A stretch of DNA of 64,000 nucleotides from Buttiauxella agrestis ATCC 33320. GTDB lineage: Bacteria; Pseudomonadota; Gammaproteobacteria; Enterobacterales; Enterobacteriaceae. A program made the position numbers and the translations under genes. The notes under the pieces are model-generated. The model did not search any database, was not told where the DNA came from, and saw only the letters and a list, made by a program, of their open reading frames with translations. Below, piece by piece: positions 12,174 through 22,178 of the stretch (within the stretch, counting starts at the first letter, position 1; each line of letters begins with the position of its first letter). The stretch is taken from positions 62,001-126,000 of the forward strand of contig NZ_JMPI01000020.1 in assembly GCF_000735355.1 (NCBI RefSeq), read 5' to 3'.

Positions 12174-13649
12174 TTAGACCAACGCCGTTTTTCGCAAAGC
12201 CAGATAATCAAGCAGCCCACCAAACAAAATCCCCCCAATTGCAAATAATGCCCCCCATTCGAGGAACTGAATGTTGAAGGCCCAGTTTGTGAGGCCGATG
12301 GCATTGGTAATCAACACAACCAACCACACCGCGAGAAGTGCGCAGCCCAGCATTAATGCGCGAAGCGCAATGCGATAGGCCGATGAAAATTCACTGCGTG
12401 GAATGAAGCTATCGTTATTTTGCGTATATTCCAGCGTCGTTTTGCAAACTAAAAGCAGCAAGATGCCGGGTACCGCGGCGACCACGGAAAATAAGTAAAA
12501 CGTAGGCCAACCCTGGGCTTCAACAAACCAACCGGCTATTGGCCCGACATAAACACGACCTACAGCCGAAAGAGCCGATAACAAAGCGAATTGGGTCGCG
12601 GAAAAAGATTTATTACACAGTGTCATCAGAAGGGCGACAAATGCTGCCGTACCCATCCCGCCGCAGAGATTTTCAAAGAAGACAGCGCTCGCCATGCTGA
12701 TCATATTTTTGTCGGTCACCGAGAGGATCCAGTAACCCGCATTGGACACCGCCTGCAAAATGCCAAAGATCAGCAACGCGCGGAACAGCGACAGGCGTTG
12801 CATCAAAATGCCGCCGTACAATGCGCCAATAATGGTGGCAATCAGCCCCAGCGTTTTATTCACGACGCCGACTTCACCGGCATCAAAACCCACACCGCGA
12901 ATCAAAAACGTGGTCGTTAAACTCATGGCAAACGCATCGCCGAGTTTGTACAACACAATCAGCAGCAGGATAAGCCAGGCATTATTGCGCCCAAAGAAAT
13001 CACGCAAAGGGGCGACAACGGCTTGTTCAAGGCTTTTTGGAACGGGGATCGCATCAGTCGGTTCAGGCGCAAACAAAGTGGCAATGATACAAGGCAACAT
13101 TAATGCCGCCATCAGCCAATACATGCCTTGCCAGCCGAGGTATCTATCCGCAAGCCAGAGCGCCAAACCACCAGAAACCAGCATCGCCAGGCGATAACCC
13201 AACACACTGATTGCTGCGCCCGTGCCGCGTTCTTCTGCCGGAAGAATATCGGTTTTCCAGGCGTCAAAGACAATATCTTGTGAAGCCGAGCAGAAAGCAA
13301 TGATGACCGCTAGCGCCGCCATCCAACGCAACTGCGAGCCGGGTTCAAGGAAGCCCATGCCCGCAATAGCAATCAATAACAAGACTTGGGTAATCAGCAG
13401 CCAACCACGACGACGCCCCAGCAGCGGCGGCGTATATCTGTCCATAATCGGCGACCACAGAAACTTAAACACATAGGCTTGCCCGACGAGCGAGAAGAAA
13501 CCAATGGTTTTAAGATCGATGTTTTCCACCGTCATCCATGCTTGTAGCGTGCCGGAGGTGAGGGCGAGAGGGAGGCCGGACGCAAAGCCTAAAATCAGAA
13601 GAATGGCTGATTTAGGTTGCTGGAAGAGACGCAGATAATGGTTGGGCAT
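12174..13649 (-). CDS. ampG: muropeptide MFS transporter AmpG
   Basis: AmpG imports anhydro-muropeptides from the periplasm for peptidoglycan recycling and thereby feeds AmpC beta-lactamase induction signals. The 491-residue protein has about 12-14 hydrophobic segments and the conserved openings ILLILGFASGLPLALTSGTLQAW and FLWSPIMDRYTPP. It also has SASQDIVFDAWKTD. I chose the ATG at 13649, which matches the family start; an upstream frame adds ten residues without a better ribosome site. It lies 48 bp after yajG and is probably co-transcribed with it. Confidence 0.96.
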   Translation of the reverse strand: MPNHYLRLFQQPKSAILLILGFASGLPLALTSGTLQAWMTVENIDLKTIGFFSLVGQAYVFKFLWSPIMDRYTPPLLGRRRGWLLITQVLLLIAIAGMGFLEPGSQLRWMAALAVIIAFCSASQDIVFDAWKTDILPAEERGTGAAISVLGYRLAMLVSGGLALWLADRYLGWQGMYWLMAALMLPCIIATLFAPEPTDAIPVPKSLEQAVVAPLRDFFGRNNAWLILLLIVLYKLGDAFAMSLTTTFLIRGVGFDAGEVGVVNKTLGLIATIIGALYGGILMQRLSLFRALLIFGILQAVSNAGYWILSVTDKNMISMASAVFFENLCGGMGTAAFVALLMTLCNKSFSATQFALLSALSAVGRVYVGPIAGWFVEAQGWPTFYLFSVVAAVPGILLLLVCKTTLEYTQNNDSFIPRSEFSSAYRIALRALMLGCALLAVWLVVLITNAIGLTNWAFNIQFLEWGALFAIGGILFGGLLDYLALRKTALV

Positions 13650-13697
13650 ACTTTGCTCTACAGCCAGCCCGCATGACACGGGCTGGTGGGGTATTGA

Positions 13698-14276
13698 TTA
13701 ACGAGCGTTCTGCTTAATAAAGTCGTGAACGCTGGTGTCCTGAGCCATATCAGCAATGGTATCAGTCAATACGGAGTTCACCGCGTTGGCGATATTCTTG
13801 TTGGTAGCCTGGAACGCCCCTTCTACGTTATAGCTAGAACGGTAGTTTTTGGTCATCTTGTTGCCATTTTTTGCTGTCGCAATGATCACGATGTCAGCTT
13901 TAGTGGCGATGTTGTAGCGCACGCTGCCCTGAGACACGTCAGCAAATAACTGGTTTACGATGATTTGCAGATCAACCGGGCTGTTTGGCCCAACCATGTA
14001 ACCACGTGCAGTCATCTGTTTTTCCAGCACTTCTTGCAGCAAGAAGCGCAGGTCACGAGATGGAGTCAGCGTAACCAGTTGGTTATCACGGGTGACTTTC
14101 GCCAGCGCCTGGTCTTTACGTTGATCAGCACCGTTGATGCTTACAGTTACGCCCATCAGGCTTGGGTCTTGCTGTGGCAAGCTGATCGTCGGAGAAACAT
14201 CAATGGTCGTTGGTGGTGTTGCGCAGCTGGCCAGCATAAATACGGCGACCAACGGGAATAATAATTTTTTTAACAT
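13698..14276 (-). CDS. yajG: uncharacterised lipoprotein YajG
   Basis: YajG is a conserved enterobacterial lipoprotein without an established function. The 192-residue precursor starts MLKKLLFPLVAVFMLASCATPP, with a lipobox ending in Cys18. It continues with the well-conserved PTISLPQQDPSLMGVTVSI and TARGYMVGPNSPVDLQI segments. It precedes ampG, which may link it to cell-wall recycling; that is inference from position only. It is divergent from bolA. Confidence 0.93.
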   Translation of the reverse strand: MLKKLLFPLVAVFMLASCATPPTTIDVSPTISLPQQDPSLMGVTVSINGADQRKDQALAKVTRDNQLVTLTPSRDLRFLLQEVLEKQMTARGYMVGPNSPVDLQIIVNQLFADVSQGSVRYNIATKADIVIIATAKNGNKMTKNYRSSYNVEGAFQATNKNIANAVNSVLTDTIADMAQDTSVHDFIKQNAR

Positions 14277-14581
14277 GTTCGCTATCTCAATGTACTCAAG
14301 GGGCAGGCAGATAAAAAATCACGCCATCATAACACTGCGGTTGCCCAGTGGAAGTAGCTAACGCACGTAATTTCATCGCGTTGCGCTTTTTCTGAGCGGT
14401 TGCAAAGCTATCTGACCACTTTGCCCCCAATTAGTGCCGTAATCACATTAAGCTACAGGGGCTTGGCTCAGAAAATAGGACGAAAGCTAAATAATTGTTG
14501 GAATTCCGTTAATAAAACGGCTAAAAGCGGCTAACATTTAAAGGGATGAGTGGCATCTCTACGTAGTCGAGGAGAAAGTTC
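14277..14581. promoter_or_regulatory. divergent yajG / bolA promoter region
   Basis: This 305-bp gap holds no gene. On the bolA side CGGCTAA occurs twice in direct repeat, at 14518-14524 and 14528-14534. The second copy sits in GCGGCTAACATTTAA, which resembles the gearbox or sigma-S type -10 region known for bolA. AGGAG at 14570-14574 is the bolA ribosome site. Sites for yajG on the other strand were not resolved. Confidence 0.45.
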
Positions 14582-14899
14582 ATGATGATGCGCGAGCAAA
14601 TAGAATCAAAATTAAGGGCAGCGTTTGAACCCGTGATCCTGGAAGTCGCGGATGAAAGCTATCGTCACAATGTCCCGGCGGGTTCAGAGAGTCATTTTAA
14701 AGTGGTTCTGGTCAGCGATCGTTTTGTGGGTGAGCGTTTTTTAAATCGTCATCGTATGATTTATGGCACTTTAAGTGCGGAACTCTCGTCCACAGTGCAT
14801 GCGCTGGCCCTGCACACCTATACCATTAAGGAATGGGAAGGATTGCATGACACTATTCTCGCCTCCCCACCTTGTCGTGGAGCAGGTTCAATCGCCTGA
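14582..14899 (+). CDS. bolA: morphogene / stress regulator BolA
   Basis: BolA is a small KH-like protein that acts as a transcription regulator in stress and stationary phase and partners monothiol glutaredoxins in iron-sulfur handling. The 105-residue sequence has the family core [19 protein letters not shown], followed by [10 protein letters not shown] and [16 protein letters not shown], including the conserved His in the last motif. Length and ends match E. coli BolA. It is a single gene with its own terminator and lies upstream of tig. Confidence 0.97.
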   Translation: MMMREQIESKLRAAFEPVILEVADESYRHNVPAGSESHFKVVLVSDRFVGERFLNRHRMIYGTLSAELSSTVHALALHTYTIKEWEGLHDTILASPPCRGAGSIA

Positions 14900-14966
14900 A
14901 GTTAACCTTCAGGCTTGCAACTAAGGGAACTTTTCCTTTATGTTGCGGTATATGAATCGTGTTTTA

Positions 14967-14995
14967 CAAAACGGCCTGCGGGCCGTTTTGTTTTG
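14967..14995 (+). terminator. rho-independent terminator after bolA
   Basis: CAAAACGGCC and GGCCGTTTTG form a perfect 10-bp stem around a TGCG loop, followed by TTTTG. It lies 67 bp after the bolA stop. Confidence 0.9.
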
Positions 14996-15082
14996 TCTGA
15001 AATAACCCTTGTTTTTCCAGGGGCAGGACAATAAATCCAAAAGAACTGTGAAAAGGGCCGCAGCAACACTGTGTTGCCGTTC

Positions 15083-15111
15083 TCGACTCACCTTGGTGAT
15101 GCCGCTATAAT
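15083..15111 (+). promoter_or_regulatory. probable tig promoter
   Basis: The 356-bp bolA-tig gap (14900-15255) holds the bolA terminator and this promoter but no recognisable gene. A perfect TATAAT lies at 15106-15111. The -35 region is weak at standard spacing (TCGACT). The resulting leader of about 140 nt before the tig ATG was searched by eye; no riboswitch was recognised. Confidence 0.5.
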
Positions 15112-15246
15112 GCTGCGTCTTATTTTTCGGAATGTCTTCGGGACGATTCTGACGACAGGGAATGTGATTCTGATTCAGAAGGCATCCCGGTTCTGTGGAG
15201 CGCAAATGAGCACTTCCAGAGTTGACCGAGCACTGTGATTTTTTGA

Positions 15247-16554
<1,308 letters not shown>

Positions 16555-16594
16555 GCATAATTTTTGGCATCATCGCCAAAATATTGCTGCATCA

Positions 16595-16626
16595 AGCCCG
16601 TCACCCAATGGTGGCGGGCTTTTTTT
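16595..16626 (+). terminator. rho-independent terminator after tig
   Basis: AGCCCGTCACC and GGTGGCGGGCT form an 11-bp stem with one G-U pair around CAAT, followed by six T. The remaining 16555-16892 gap holds the clpP promoter and the leader repeat listed separately, but no gene. Confidence 0.9.
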
Positions 16627-16698
16627 ATCAGTGACTCCCTGAAAACACATCAATAAAACGCAGTTTCAGGGTTAGCGTAACAAGAAAAGGTTGTTATG

Positions 16699-16729
16699 CT
16701 TGAAACAGGGTAAGCTCATCCCCATAAAT
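16699..16729 (+). promoter_or_regulatory. sigma-32 (heat shock) promoter of clpP
   Basis: CTTGAAA at 16699-16705 and CCCCATAAAT at 16720-16729, separated by 14 bp, match the sigma-32 consensus essentially perfectly. The clpP gene is a known member of the E. coli heat-shock regulon. Confidence 0.85.
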
Positions 16730-16784
16730 ACGGGTATGGCTAGAAAACAGAACCCCTGACTGATAATCCGTCCATTTAAGGTTG

Positions 16785-16839
16785 GAGACGCAAGGAGCTT
16801 AGTCTTCTTTTAAGGAGCGTAGTCTTCTTTTATCGTCTC
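16785..16839 (+). repeat. 20-bp tandem duplication inside an inverted repeat in the clpP leader
   Basis: AAGGAGCTTAGTCTTCTTTT (16792-16811) is followed at once by a second copy (16812-16831) that differs only by T to G at its eighth base. GAGACG (16785-16790) and CGTCTC (16834-16839) bracket the pair. Each unit can fold as AAGGAG-loop-CTTCTT with one G-U pair, which would sequester a Shine-Dalgarno-like AAGGAG. The copies lie 62 bases or more upstream of the clpP start, within the transcript from the sigma-32 promoter. Confidence 0.8.
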
Positions 16840-16892
16840 AAGTAGAATCAGTGCAGCAAGTATCGAAGGCTCAATTATTCCAGGAGACGGAA

Positions 16893-17516
16893 ATGTCATA
16901 CAGTGGCGAAAGAGATCAATTTGCACCCCATATGGCCCTGGTGCCGATGGTTGTTGAACAGACATCGCGTGGCGAGCGTTCATACGATATCTATTCCCGC
17001 TTGCTCAAGGAACGTGTCATCTTTATGACAGGCCAGGTCGAAGACCATATGGCTAACCTTATCGTAGCGCAGATGCTGTTCCTGGAAGCAGAAAACCCAG
17101 AAAAAGACATCTATCTCTATATCAACTCACCAGGTGGCGTCATTACCGCTGGGATGTCTATCTACGATACGATGCAATTTATTAAGCCGGATGTCAGCAC
17201 TATCTGTATGGGACAGGCCTGTTCTATGGGGGCTTTCCTGCTGACCGCTGGTGCTAAAGGTAAGCGTTTCTGCTTGCCGAACTCACGAGTCATGATTCAC
17301 CAGCCGCTGGGTGGCTATCAGGGGCAGGCAACGGATATCGAAATCCATGCGCGTGAAATCCTGAAAGTCAAAGCGCGTATGAACGAACTTATGGCGCAAC
17401 ACACGGGCAAATCTCTTGAAGAAATAGAGAGAGACACAGAGCGTGACCGTTTCCTCGCAGCAAGTGAGGCGGTAGAGTACGGCTTAGTTGACTCAATCCT
17501 GACTCACCGTAGCTAA
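16893..17516 (+). CDS. clpP: ATP-dependent Clp protease proteolytic subunit
   Basis: ClpP forms the 14-subunit serine protease chamber used by ClpX and ClpA. The 207-residue precursor starts [21 protein letters not shown], including the short self-cleaved propeptide. The catalytic triad is Ser111, His136 and Asp185. The motif around the nucleophile reads GQACSMGA, where E. coli has GQAASMGA, so an alanine is replaced by Cys110. The ATG at 16893 has AGGAGACGG upstream; an in-frame GTG 42 bp earlier is less likely. clpX follows after 130 bp. Confidence 0.97.
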   Translation: MSYSGERDQFAPHMALVPMVVEQTSRGERSYDIYSRLLKERVIFMTGQVEDHMANLIVAQMLFLEAENPEKDIYLYINSPGGVITAGMSIYDTMQFIKPDVSTICMGQACSMGAFLLTAGAKGKRFCLPNSRVMIHQPLGGYQGQATDIEIHAREILKVKARMNELMAQHTGKSLEEIERDTERDRFLAASEAVEYGLVDSILTHRS

Positions 17517-17646
17517 TGCCCGATAACAGTGAGCCGTATACTATAGTTACTGTAGTGGCTCATAGTGCGCTTACGATTGGCTGCGCCGTAGAATGGCACT
17601 TGCACCGTCTCGTACGGTGCAAAGAAACAGAAAAGAGGTTTTACCG

Positions 17647-18921
17647 ATGACAGATAAGCGCAAAGACGGTTCAGGCAAACTGCTTTACTGCTCTTTTTGC
17701 GGCAAAAGCCAGCATGAAGTGCGTAAACTGATTGCCGGGCCGTCAGTGTATATCTGCGATGAGTGTGTCGACTTATGTAACGACATTATTCGCGAAGAGA
17801 TTAAAGAGGTCGCACCGCACCGCGAGCGTAGTGCGCTGCCGACTCCGCATGAAATCCGTCACCATCTCGATGATTACGTCATCGGTCAGGAACAGGCTAA
17901 AAAAGTCCTGGCGGTTGCGGTTTATAACCATTACAAACGTCTGCGTAACGGCGACAGCACCAACGGTATCGAACTGGGCAAAAGTAATATTCTGCTCATC
18001 GGGCCGACGGGTAGCGGGAAAACCCTGCTGGCTGAAACCCTGGCGCGTTTGCTGGATGTTCCATTCACCATGGCAGATGCCACAACGTTAACCGAAGCGG
18101 GTTACGTGGGTGAAGACGTTGAAAACATCATCCAGAAACTGCTGCAAAAATGTGATTACGATGTGCAAAAAGCACAGCGCGGTATCGTGTATATCGATGA
18201 GATCGACAAAATCTCCCGCAAATCTGATAACCCGTCCATCACTCGTGATGTGTCTGGTGAAGGTGTGCAGCAGGCGTTGCTGAAACTTATCGAAGGTACC
18301 GTTGCAGCGGTTCCACCGCAGGGTGGACGTAAACATCCACAGCAAGAATTCTTGCAGGTTGATACCTCCAAGATTCTGTTTATCTGTGGTGGTGCATTCG
18401 CAGGCCTCGACAAAGTTATCGCTAACCGTGTCGAAACCGGTTCTGGTATCGGCTTTGGTGCGACCGTAAAAGGTAAGTCTCAGAAGGCGACTGAAGGGCA
18501 GTTACTGGGCCAGGTTGAGCCGGAAGATCTGATCAAATTTGGTCTGATCCCTGAGTTTATCGGCCGTCTGCCAGTGGTTGCAACGCTGACTGAACTGAGC
18601 GAAGAAGCACTGATCCAAATCCTGAAAGAACCGAAAAACGCCCTGACTAAGCAATATCAGGCGTTGTTCAATCTGGAAGGTGTGGATCTGGAATTCCGCG
18701 ACGAAGCGCTGGATGCGATTGCCAAGAAAGCAATGGCACGTAAAACCGGTGCTCGTGGTCTGCGCTCCATCGTTGAAGGTGCACTGCTCGATACCATGTA
18801 CGACCTTCCTTCCATGGAAGACGTCGAGAAAGTGGTGATTGACGAGTCCGTCATCGACGGTCAAAGCAAACCATTATTAATTTATGGTAAGCCAGAAGCG
18901 CAACAAGCATCCGGTGAATAA
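17647..18921 (+). CDS. clpX: ClpX ATPase, unfoldase subunit of ClpXP
   Basis: ClpX is the AAA+ unfoldase that recognises tagged substrates and threads them into ClpP. The 424-residue protein begins with a C4 zinc domain ([17 protein letters not shown]...[10 protein letters not shown]). It then has Walker [16 protein letters not shown], Walker [12 protein letters not shown], and the [25 protein letters not shown] sensor region. The ClpP-docking IGF loop is present within [12 protein letters not shown]. The start matches E. coli ClpX; an upstream in-frame extension of 18 codons is rejected. Confidence 0.98.
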   Translation: MTDKRKDGSGKLLYCSFCGKSQHEVRKLIAGPSVYICDECVDLCNDIIREEIKEVAPHRERSALPTPHEIRHHLDDYVIGQEQAKKVLAVAVYNHYKRLRNGDSTNGIELGKSNILLIGPTGSGKTLLAETLARLLDVPFTMADATTLTEAGYVGEDVENIIQKLLQKCDYDVQKAQRGIVYIDEIDKISRKSDNPSITRDVSGEGVQQALLKLIEGTVAAVPPQGGRKHPQQEFLQVDTSKILFICGGAFAGLDKVIANRVETGSGIGFGATVKGKSQKATEGQLLGQVEPEDLIKFGLIPEFIGRLPVVATLTELSEEALIQILKEPKNALTKQYQALFNLEGVDLEFRDEALDAIAKKAMARKTGARGLRSIVEGALLDTMYDLPSMEDVEKVVIDESVIDGQSKPLLIYGKPEAQQASGE

Positions 18922-18950
18922 TTCGCCAAAATAACCAGTCAGTTAGTATA

Positions 18951-18976
18951 AAAAGGGGGATTTATATCCCCCTTTT
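18951..18976 (+). terminator. rho-independent terminator after clpX
   Basis: AAAAGGGGGA and TCCCCCTTTT form a perfect 10-bp stem around TTTATA, 29 bp after the clpX stop. Confidence 0.9.
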
Positions 18977-18996
18977 GCTTTTCCTTCATTCCTGCC

Positions 18997-19025
18997 ATTG
19001 AATGTGCGGGAAACATCCCAATATA
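18997..19025 (+). promoter_or_regulatory. sigma-32-type promoter of lon
   Basis: ATTGAAT (18997-19003) and CCCAATATA (19017-19025), 13 bp apart, resemble the heat-shock consensus and sit where the E. coli lon heat-shock promoter lies. The match is weaker than that of clpP. Confidence 0.65.
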
Positions 19026-19104
19026 CTGACTTACTTGTTGGTGATGCCATAAAAGCGGAGGCATTGCCCCATCACCAGGCGGACCTTAACTAAGAGAGAG
19101 CTCT

Positions 19105-21459
19105 ATGAATCCTGAGCGTTCTGAACGCATTGAAATCCCCGTATTGCCATTGCGCGATGTGGTGGTTTATCCGCACATGGTAATTCCACTGTTTGTCGGG
19201 CGAGAAAAATCCATTCGTTGCCTGGAAGCGGCCATGGATCATGATAAAAAAATCATGCTGGTGGCGCAGAAAGAAGCCTCGACAGATGAGCCAGGTGTTA
19301 ATGACCTGTTCTCAGTGGGAACCGTCGCATCCATTTTGCAAATGCTGAAACTGCCAGACGGCACGGTAAAAGTGCTGGTTGAAGGTTTACAGCGTGCGCG
19401 TATCACCACGCTTTCTGACAACGGTGACCATTTCTCAGCGCAGGCTGAGTACCTGAATTCGCCAGCTATCGAAGAGCGCGAACAGGAAGTGCTGGTGCGC
19501 ACCGCAATTGGTCAGTTTGAAGGCTACATCAAGCTGAACAAAAAAATCCCGCCAGAAGTGCTGACATCGCTGAATAGCATTGATGATCCTGCTCGTCTGG
19601 CTGACACCATTGCGGCCCATATGCCATTGAAACTGACTGATAAACAGTCCGTTCTTGAGATGTCCGATATTAACGAACGTCTTGAATATCTGATGGCCAT
19701 GATGGAGTCGGAAATCGATCTGCTGCAGGTTGAGAAGCGCATTCGCAACCGCGTTAAAAAGCAGATGGAAAAGAGCCAGCGTGAGTACTATCTGAACGAG
19801 CAAATGAAAGCCATTCAGAAAGAACTCGGCGAAATGGACGACACGCCAGATGAAAACGAAGCGCTAAAACGCAAAATCGACGCGGCTAAAATGCCGAAAG
19901 AAGCGCGTGAAAAAACCGAAGCGGAACTGCAAAAACTGAAAATGATGTCGCCAATGTCTGCGGAAGCTACCGTGGTTCGTGGTTACATTGATTGGATGGT
20001 GCAGGTTCCATGGAATGCGCGCAGTAAAGTGAAAAAAGATCTGCGTCAGGCGCAGGAAGTCCTCGATACCGATCACTACGGCCTTGAGCGCGTGAAAGAT
20101 CGTATCCTGGAATACCTCGCAGTCCAGAGCCGCGTTAACAAGCTCAAAGGGCCAATCTTGTGCCTGGTAGGGCCTCCAGGTGTAGGTAAAACCTCACTGG
20201 GTCAGTCCATCGCACGTGCGACAGGACGTAAATATGTGCGCATGGCTTTGGGTGGCGTACGTGACGAAGCTGAAATTCGTGGGCACCGTCGTACTTACAT
20301 CGGTTCCATGCCGGGAAAACTGATTCAGAAAATGGCGAAAGTGGGCGTTAAAAACCCATTATTCCTGTTGGATGAAATCGACAAAATGTCTTCTGATATG
20401 CGTGGCGATCCGGCATCTGCTCTGCTTGAAGTGCTTGATCCGGAACAGAACGTGGCGTTCAACGACCATTATCTGGAAGTGGATTACGATCTCAGCGATG
20501 TGATGTTTGTAGCAACGTCCAACTCCATGAATATTCCGGCGCCATTGCTGGATCGTATGGAAGTGATTCGTCTGTCCGGTTACACCGAAGATGAAAAACT
20601 GAATATTGCTAAACAACACCTGCTGACCAAGCAAATTGAACGCAACGCGCTGAAAAAAGGCGAAATTACCGTTCACGATAGCGCTATTACCGGCATCATT
20701 CGTTACTACACGCGTGAAGCAGGTGTGCGTAGTCTGGAACGTGAAATTTCCAAACTGTGTCGTAAAGCGGTTAAACAGTTGCTGCTGGATAAAACGCTCA
20801 AACACATCGAAATCGACGGCGATAACCTGAAAGATTTCCTTGGCGTGCAGCGCTTTGACTATGGTCGTGCAGACAGCGAAAACCGCGTAGGTCAGGTAAC
20901 AGGCCTTGCGTGGACCGAAGTTGGCGGTGATTTGCTGACTATCGAAACCGCCTGTGTGCCGGGCAAAGGCAAGCTGACTTACACCGGTTCTTTGGGTGAA
21001 GTTATGCAGGAGTCTATCCAGGCTGCACTGACCGTGGTGCGCGCGCGTGCAGAGAAATTAGGCATCAATGCTGATTTCTATGAAAAACGCGACATCCACG
21101 TTCACGTACCGGAAGGTGCGACGCCGAAAGATGGCCCAAGCGCGGGTATTGCGATGTGTACCGCGCTGGTATCTTGCCTGACAGGTAATCCTGTTCGTGC
21201 AGATGTGGCGATGACCGGCGAAATCACACTGCGTGGTCAGGTTCTGCCAATCGGCGGTTTGAAAGAAAAACTGCTGGCGGCACACCGTGGCGGCATTAAA
21301 ACTGTTCTGATTCCGGATGAAAATAAACGTGATCTGGAAGAGATTCCTGACAACGTTCTCGCCGACCTGGATATCCATCCGGTGAAGCGAATCGAGGAAG
21401 TTTTGGCTCTTGCCTTGCAGAATGAGCCTTACGGAATGCAGGTCGTCACCGCAAAATAG
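19105..21459 (+). CDS. lon: Lon ATP-dependent serine protease
   Basis: Lon is the homohexameric AAA+ protease that degrades misfolded and regulatory proteins. The 784-residue protein has the N-terminal substrate domain starting [18 protein letters not shown] and coiled-coil segments at about 190-300. Walker A is [11 protein letters not shown] (about 356) and Walker B is [11 protein letters not shown]. The catalytic serine lies in [15 protein letters not shown] (Ser679), with the catalytic lysine in [14 protein letters not shown] (Lys722). Full family length, no defect seen. It has its own promoter and terminator between clpX and hupB. Confidence 0.98.
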   Translation: MNPERSERIEIPVLPLRDVVVYPHMVIPLFVGREKSIRCLEAAMDHDKKIMLVAQKEASTDEPGVNDLFSVGTVASILQMLKLPDGTVKVLVEGLQRARITTLSDNGDHFSAQAEYLNSPAIEEREQEVLVRTAIGQFEGYIKLNKKIPPEVLTSLNSIDDPARLADTIAAHMPLKLTDKQSVLEMSDINERLEYLMAMMESEIDLLQVEKRIRNRVKKQMEKSQREYYLNEQMKAIQKELGEMDDTPDENEALKRKIDAAKMPKEAREKTEAELQKLKMMSPMSAEATVVRGYIDWMVQVPWNARSKVKKDLRQAQEVLDTDHYGLERVKDRILEYLAVQSRVNKLKGPILCLVGPPGVGKTSLGQSIARATGRKYVRMALGGVRDEAEIRGHRRTYIGSMPGKLIQKMAKVGVKNPLFLLDEIDKMSSDMRGDPASALLEVLDPEQNVAFNDHYLEVDYDLSDVMFVATSNSMNIPAPLLDRMEVIRLSGYTEDEKLNIAKQHLLTKQIERNALKKGEITVHDSAITGIIRYYTREAGVRSLEREISKLCRKAVKQLLLDKTLKHIEIDGDNLKDFLGVQRFDYGRADSENRVGQVTGLAWTEVGGDLLTIETACVPGKGKLTYTGSLGEVMQESIQAALTVVRARAEKLGINADFYEKRDIHVHVPEGATPKDGPSAGIAMCTALVSCLTGNPVRADVAMTGEITLRGQVLPIGGLKEKLLAAHRGGIKTVLIPDENKRDLEEIPDNVLADLDIHPVKRIEEVLALALQNEPYGMQVVTAK

Positions 21460-21491
21460 TGACCTGACGCATATTCAGTGCATAAAATCAG

Positions 21492-21528
21492 AGCTGGCTG
21501 GTGAATTGTCACTTGCCAGCTTTTTTTT
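21492..21528 (+). terminator. rho-independent terminator after lon
   Basis: AGCTGGC (21492-21498) pairs with GCCAGCT (21515-21521), with an inner GGTGA/TCACT pairing, followed by a run of eight T. Confidence 0.85.
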
Positions 21529-21669
21529 GTATCGCTACTTTAGACTGCTGGTGATGCGTGCCATTAACAACGGGTGTTGTAAGGGCATGACAGGCCTGAT
21601 ATAACTGCTGCGCGGTCGCACTTTGAAGGATACTGGTGCGATATAAATTATAAAGAGAGGAAGAGAAGA

Positions 21670-21942
21670 GTGAATAAATCTCAACTGATAGACAAAATTG
21701 CCGCAGGTGCTGATATTTCTAAAGCCGCGGCTGGACGTGCATTAGACGCTGTGATTGCTTCTGTTACCGAATCTCTGCAATCTGGGGAAGACGTGGCATT
21801 GGTTGGCTTTGGTACCTTTGCTGTTAAAGAGCGTGCTGCCCGTACAGGCCGTAACCCTCAGACCGGTAAAGAAATCACTATCGCTGCTGCAAAAGTCCCA
21901 GGGTTCCGTGCTGGTAAAGCGCTGAAAGAAGCGGTTAACTGA
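21670..21942 (+). CDS. hupB: DNA-binding protein HU-beta
   Basis: HU-beta is the small nucleoid protein that bends DNA as a heterodimer with HU-alpha. The 90-residue sequence starts [29 protein letters not shown] and has the DNA-binding arm with the conserved proline in [13 protein letters not shown]. The start codon is GTG at 21670, with GAGAGGAAGAGAA upstream, as in E. coli. It is a single-gene unit with its own terminator. Confidence 0.98.
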   Translation: MNKSQLIDKIAAGADISKAAAGRALDAVIASVTESLQSGEDVALVGFGTFAVKERAARTGRNPQTGKEITIAAAKVPGFRAGKALKEAVN

Positions 21943-21989
21943 TTTATCGTCCGCTTCAGGGCAAGGTTAATCTAGTAAAGTTAGGTCAG

Positions 21990-22017
21990 GGCGCATCGTT
22001 AGATGTGCCTTTTTTTA
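21990..22017 (+). terminator. rho-independent terminator after hupB
   Basis: GGCGCATC and GATGTGCC form an 8-bp stem with one G-U pair around GTTA, followed by eight T. Confidence 0.88.
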
Positions 22018-22178
22018 TGCATGGCTGTTAATTTTGCGCATGTTTGATGATTTGAACCTGTTTTCTTGTCACAATACCCGCTTGCACGCAGCGGCACAGC
22101 AGTACGCGTATTCAGGGATGCCCATTTAGCGACTGCGCTGGGTTTACCATTCACACTACAGTGGAGTGTTGTTACACC

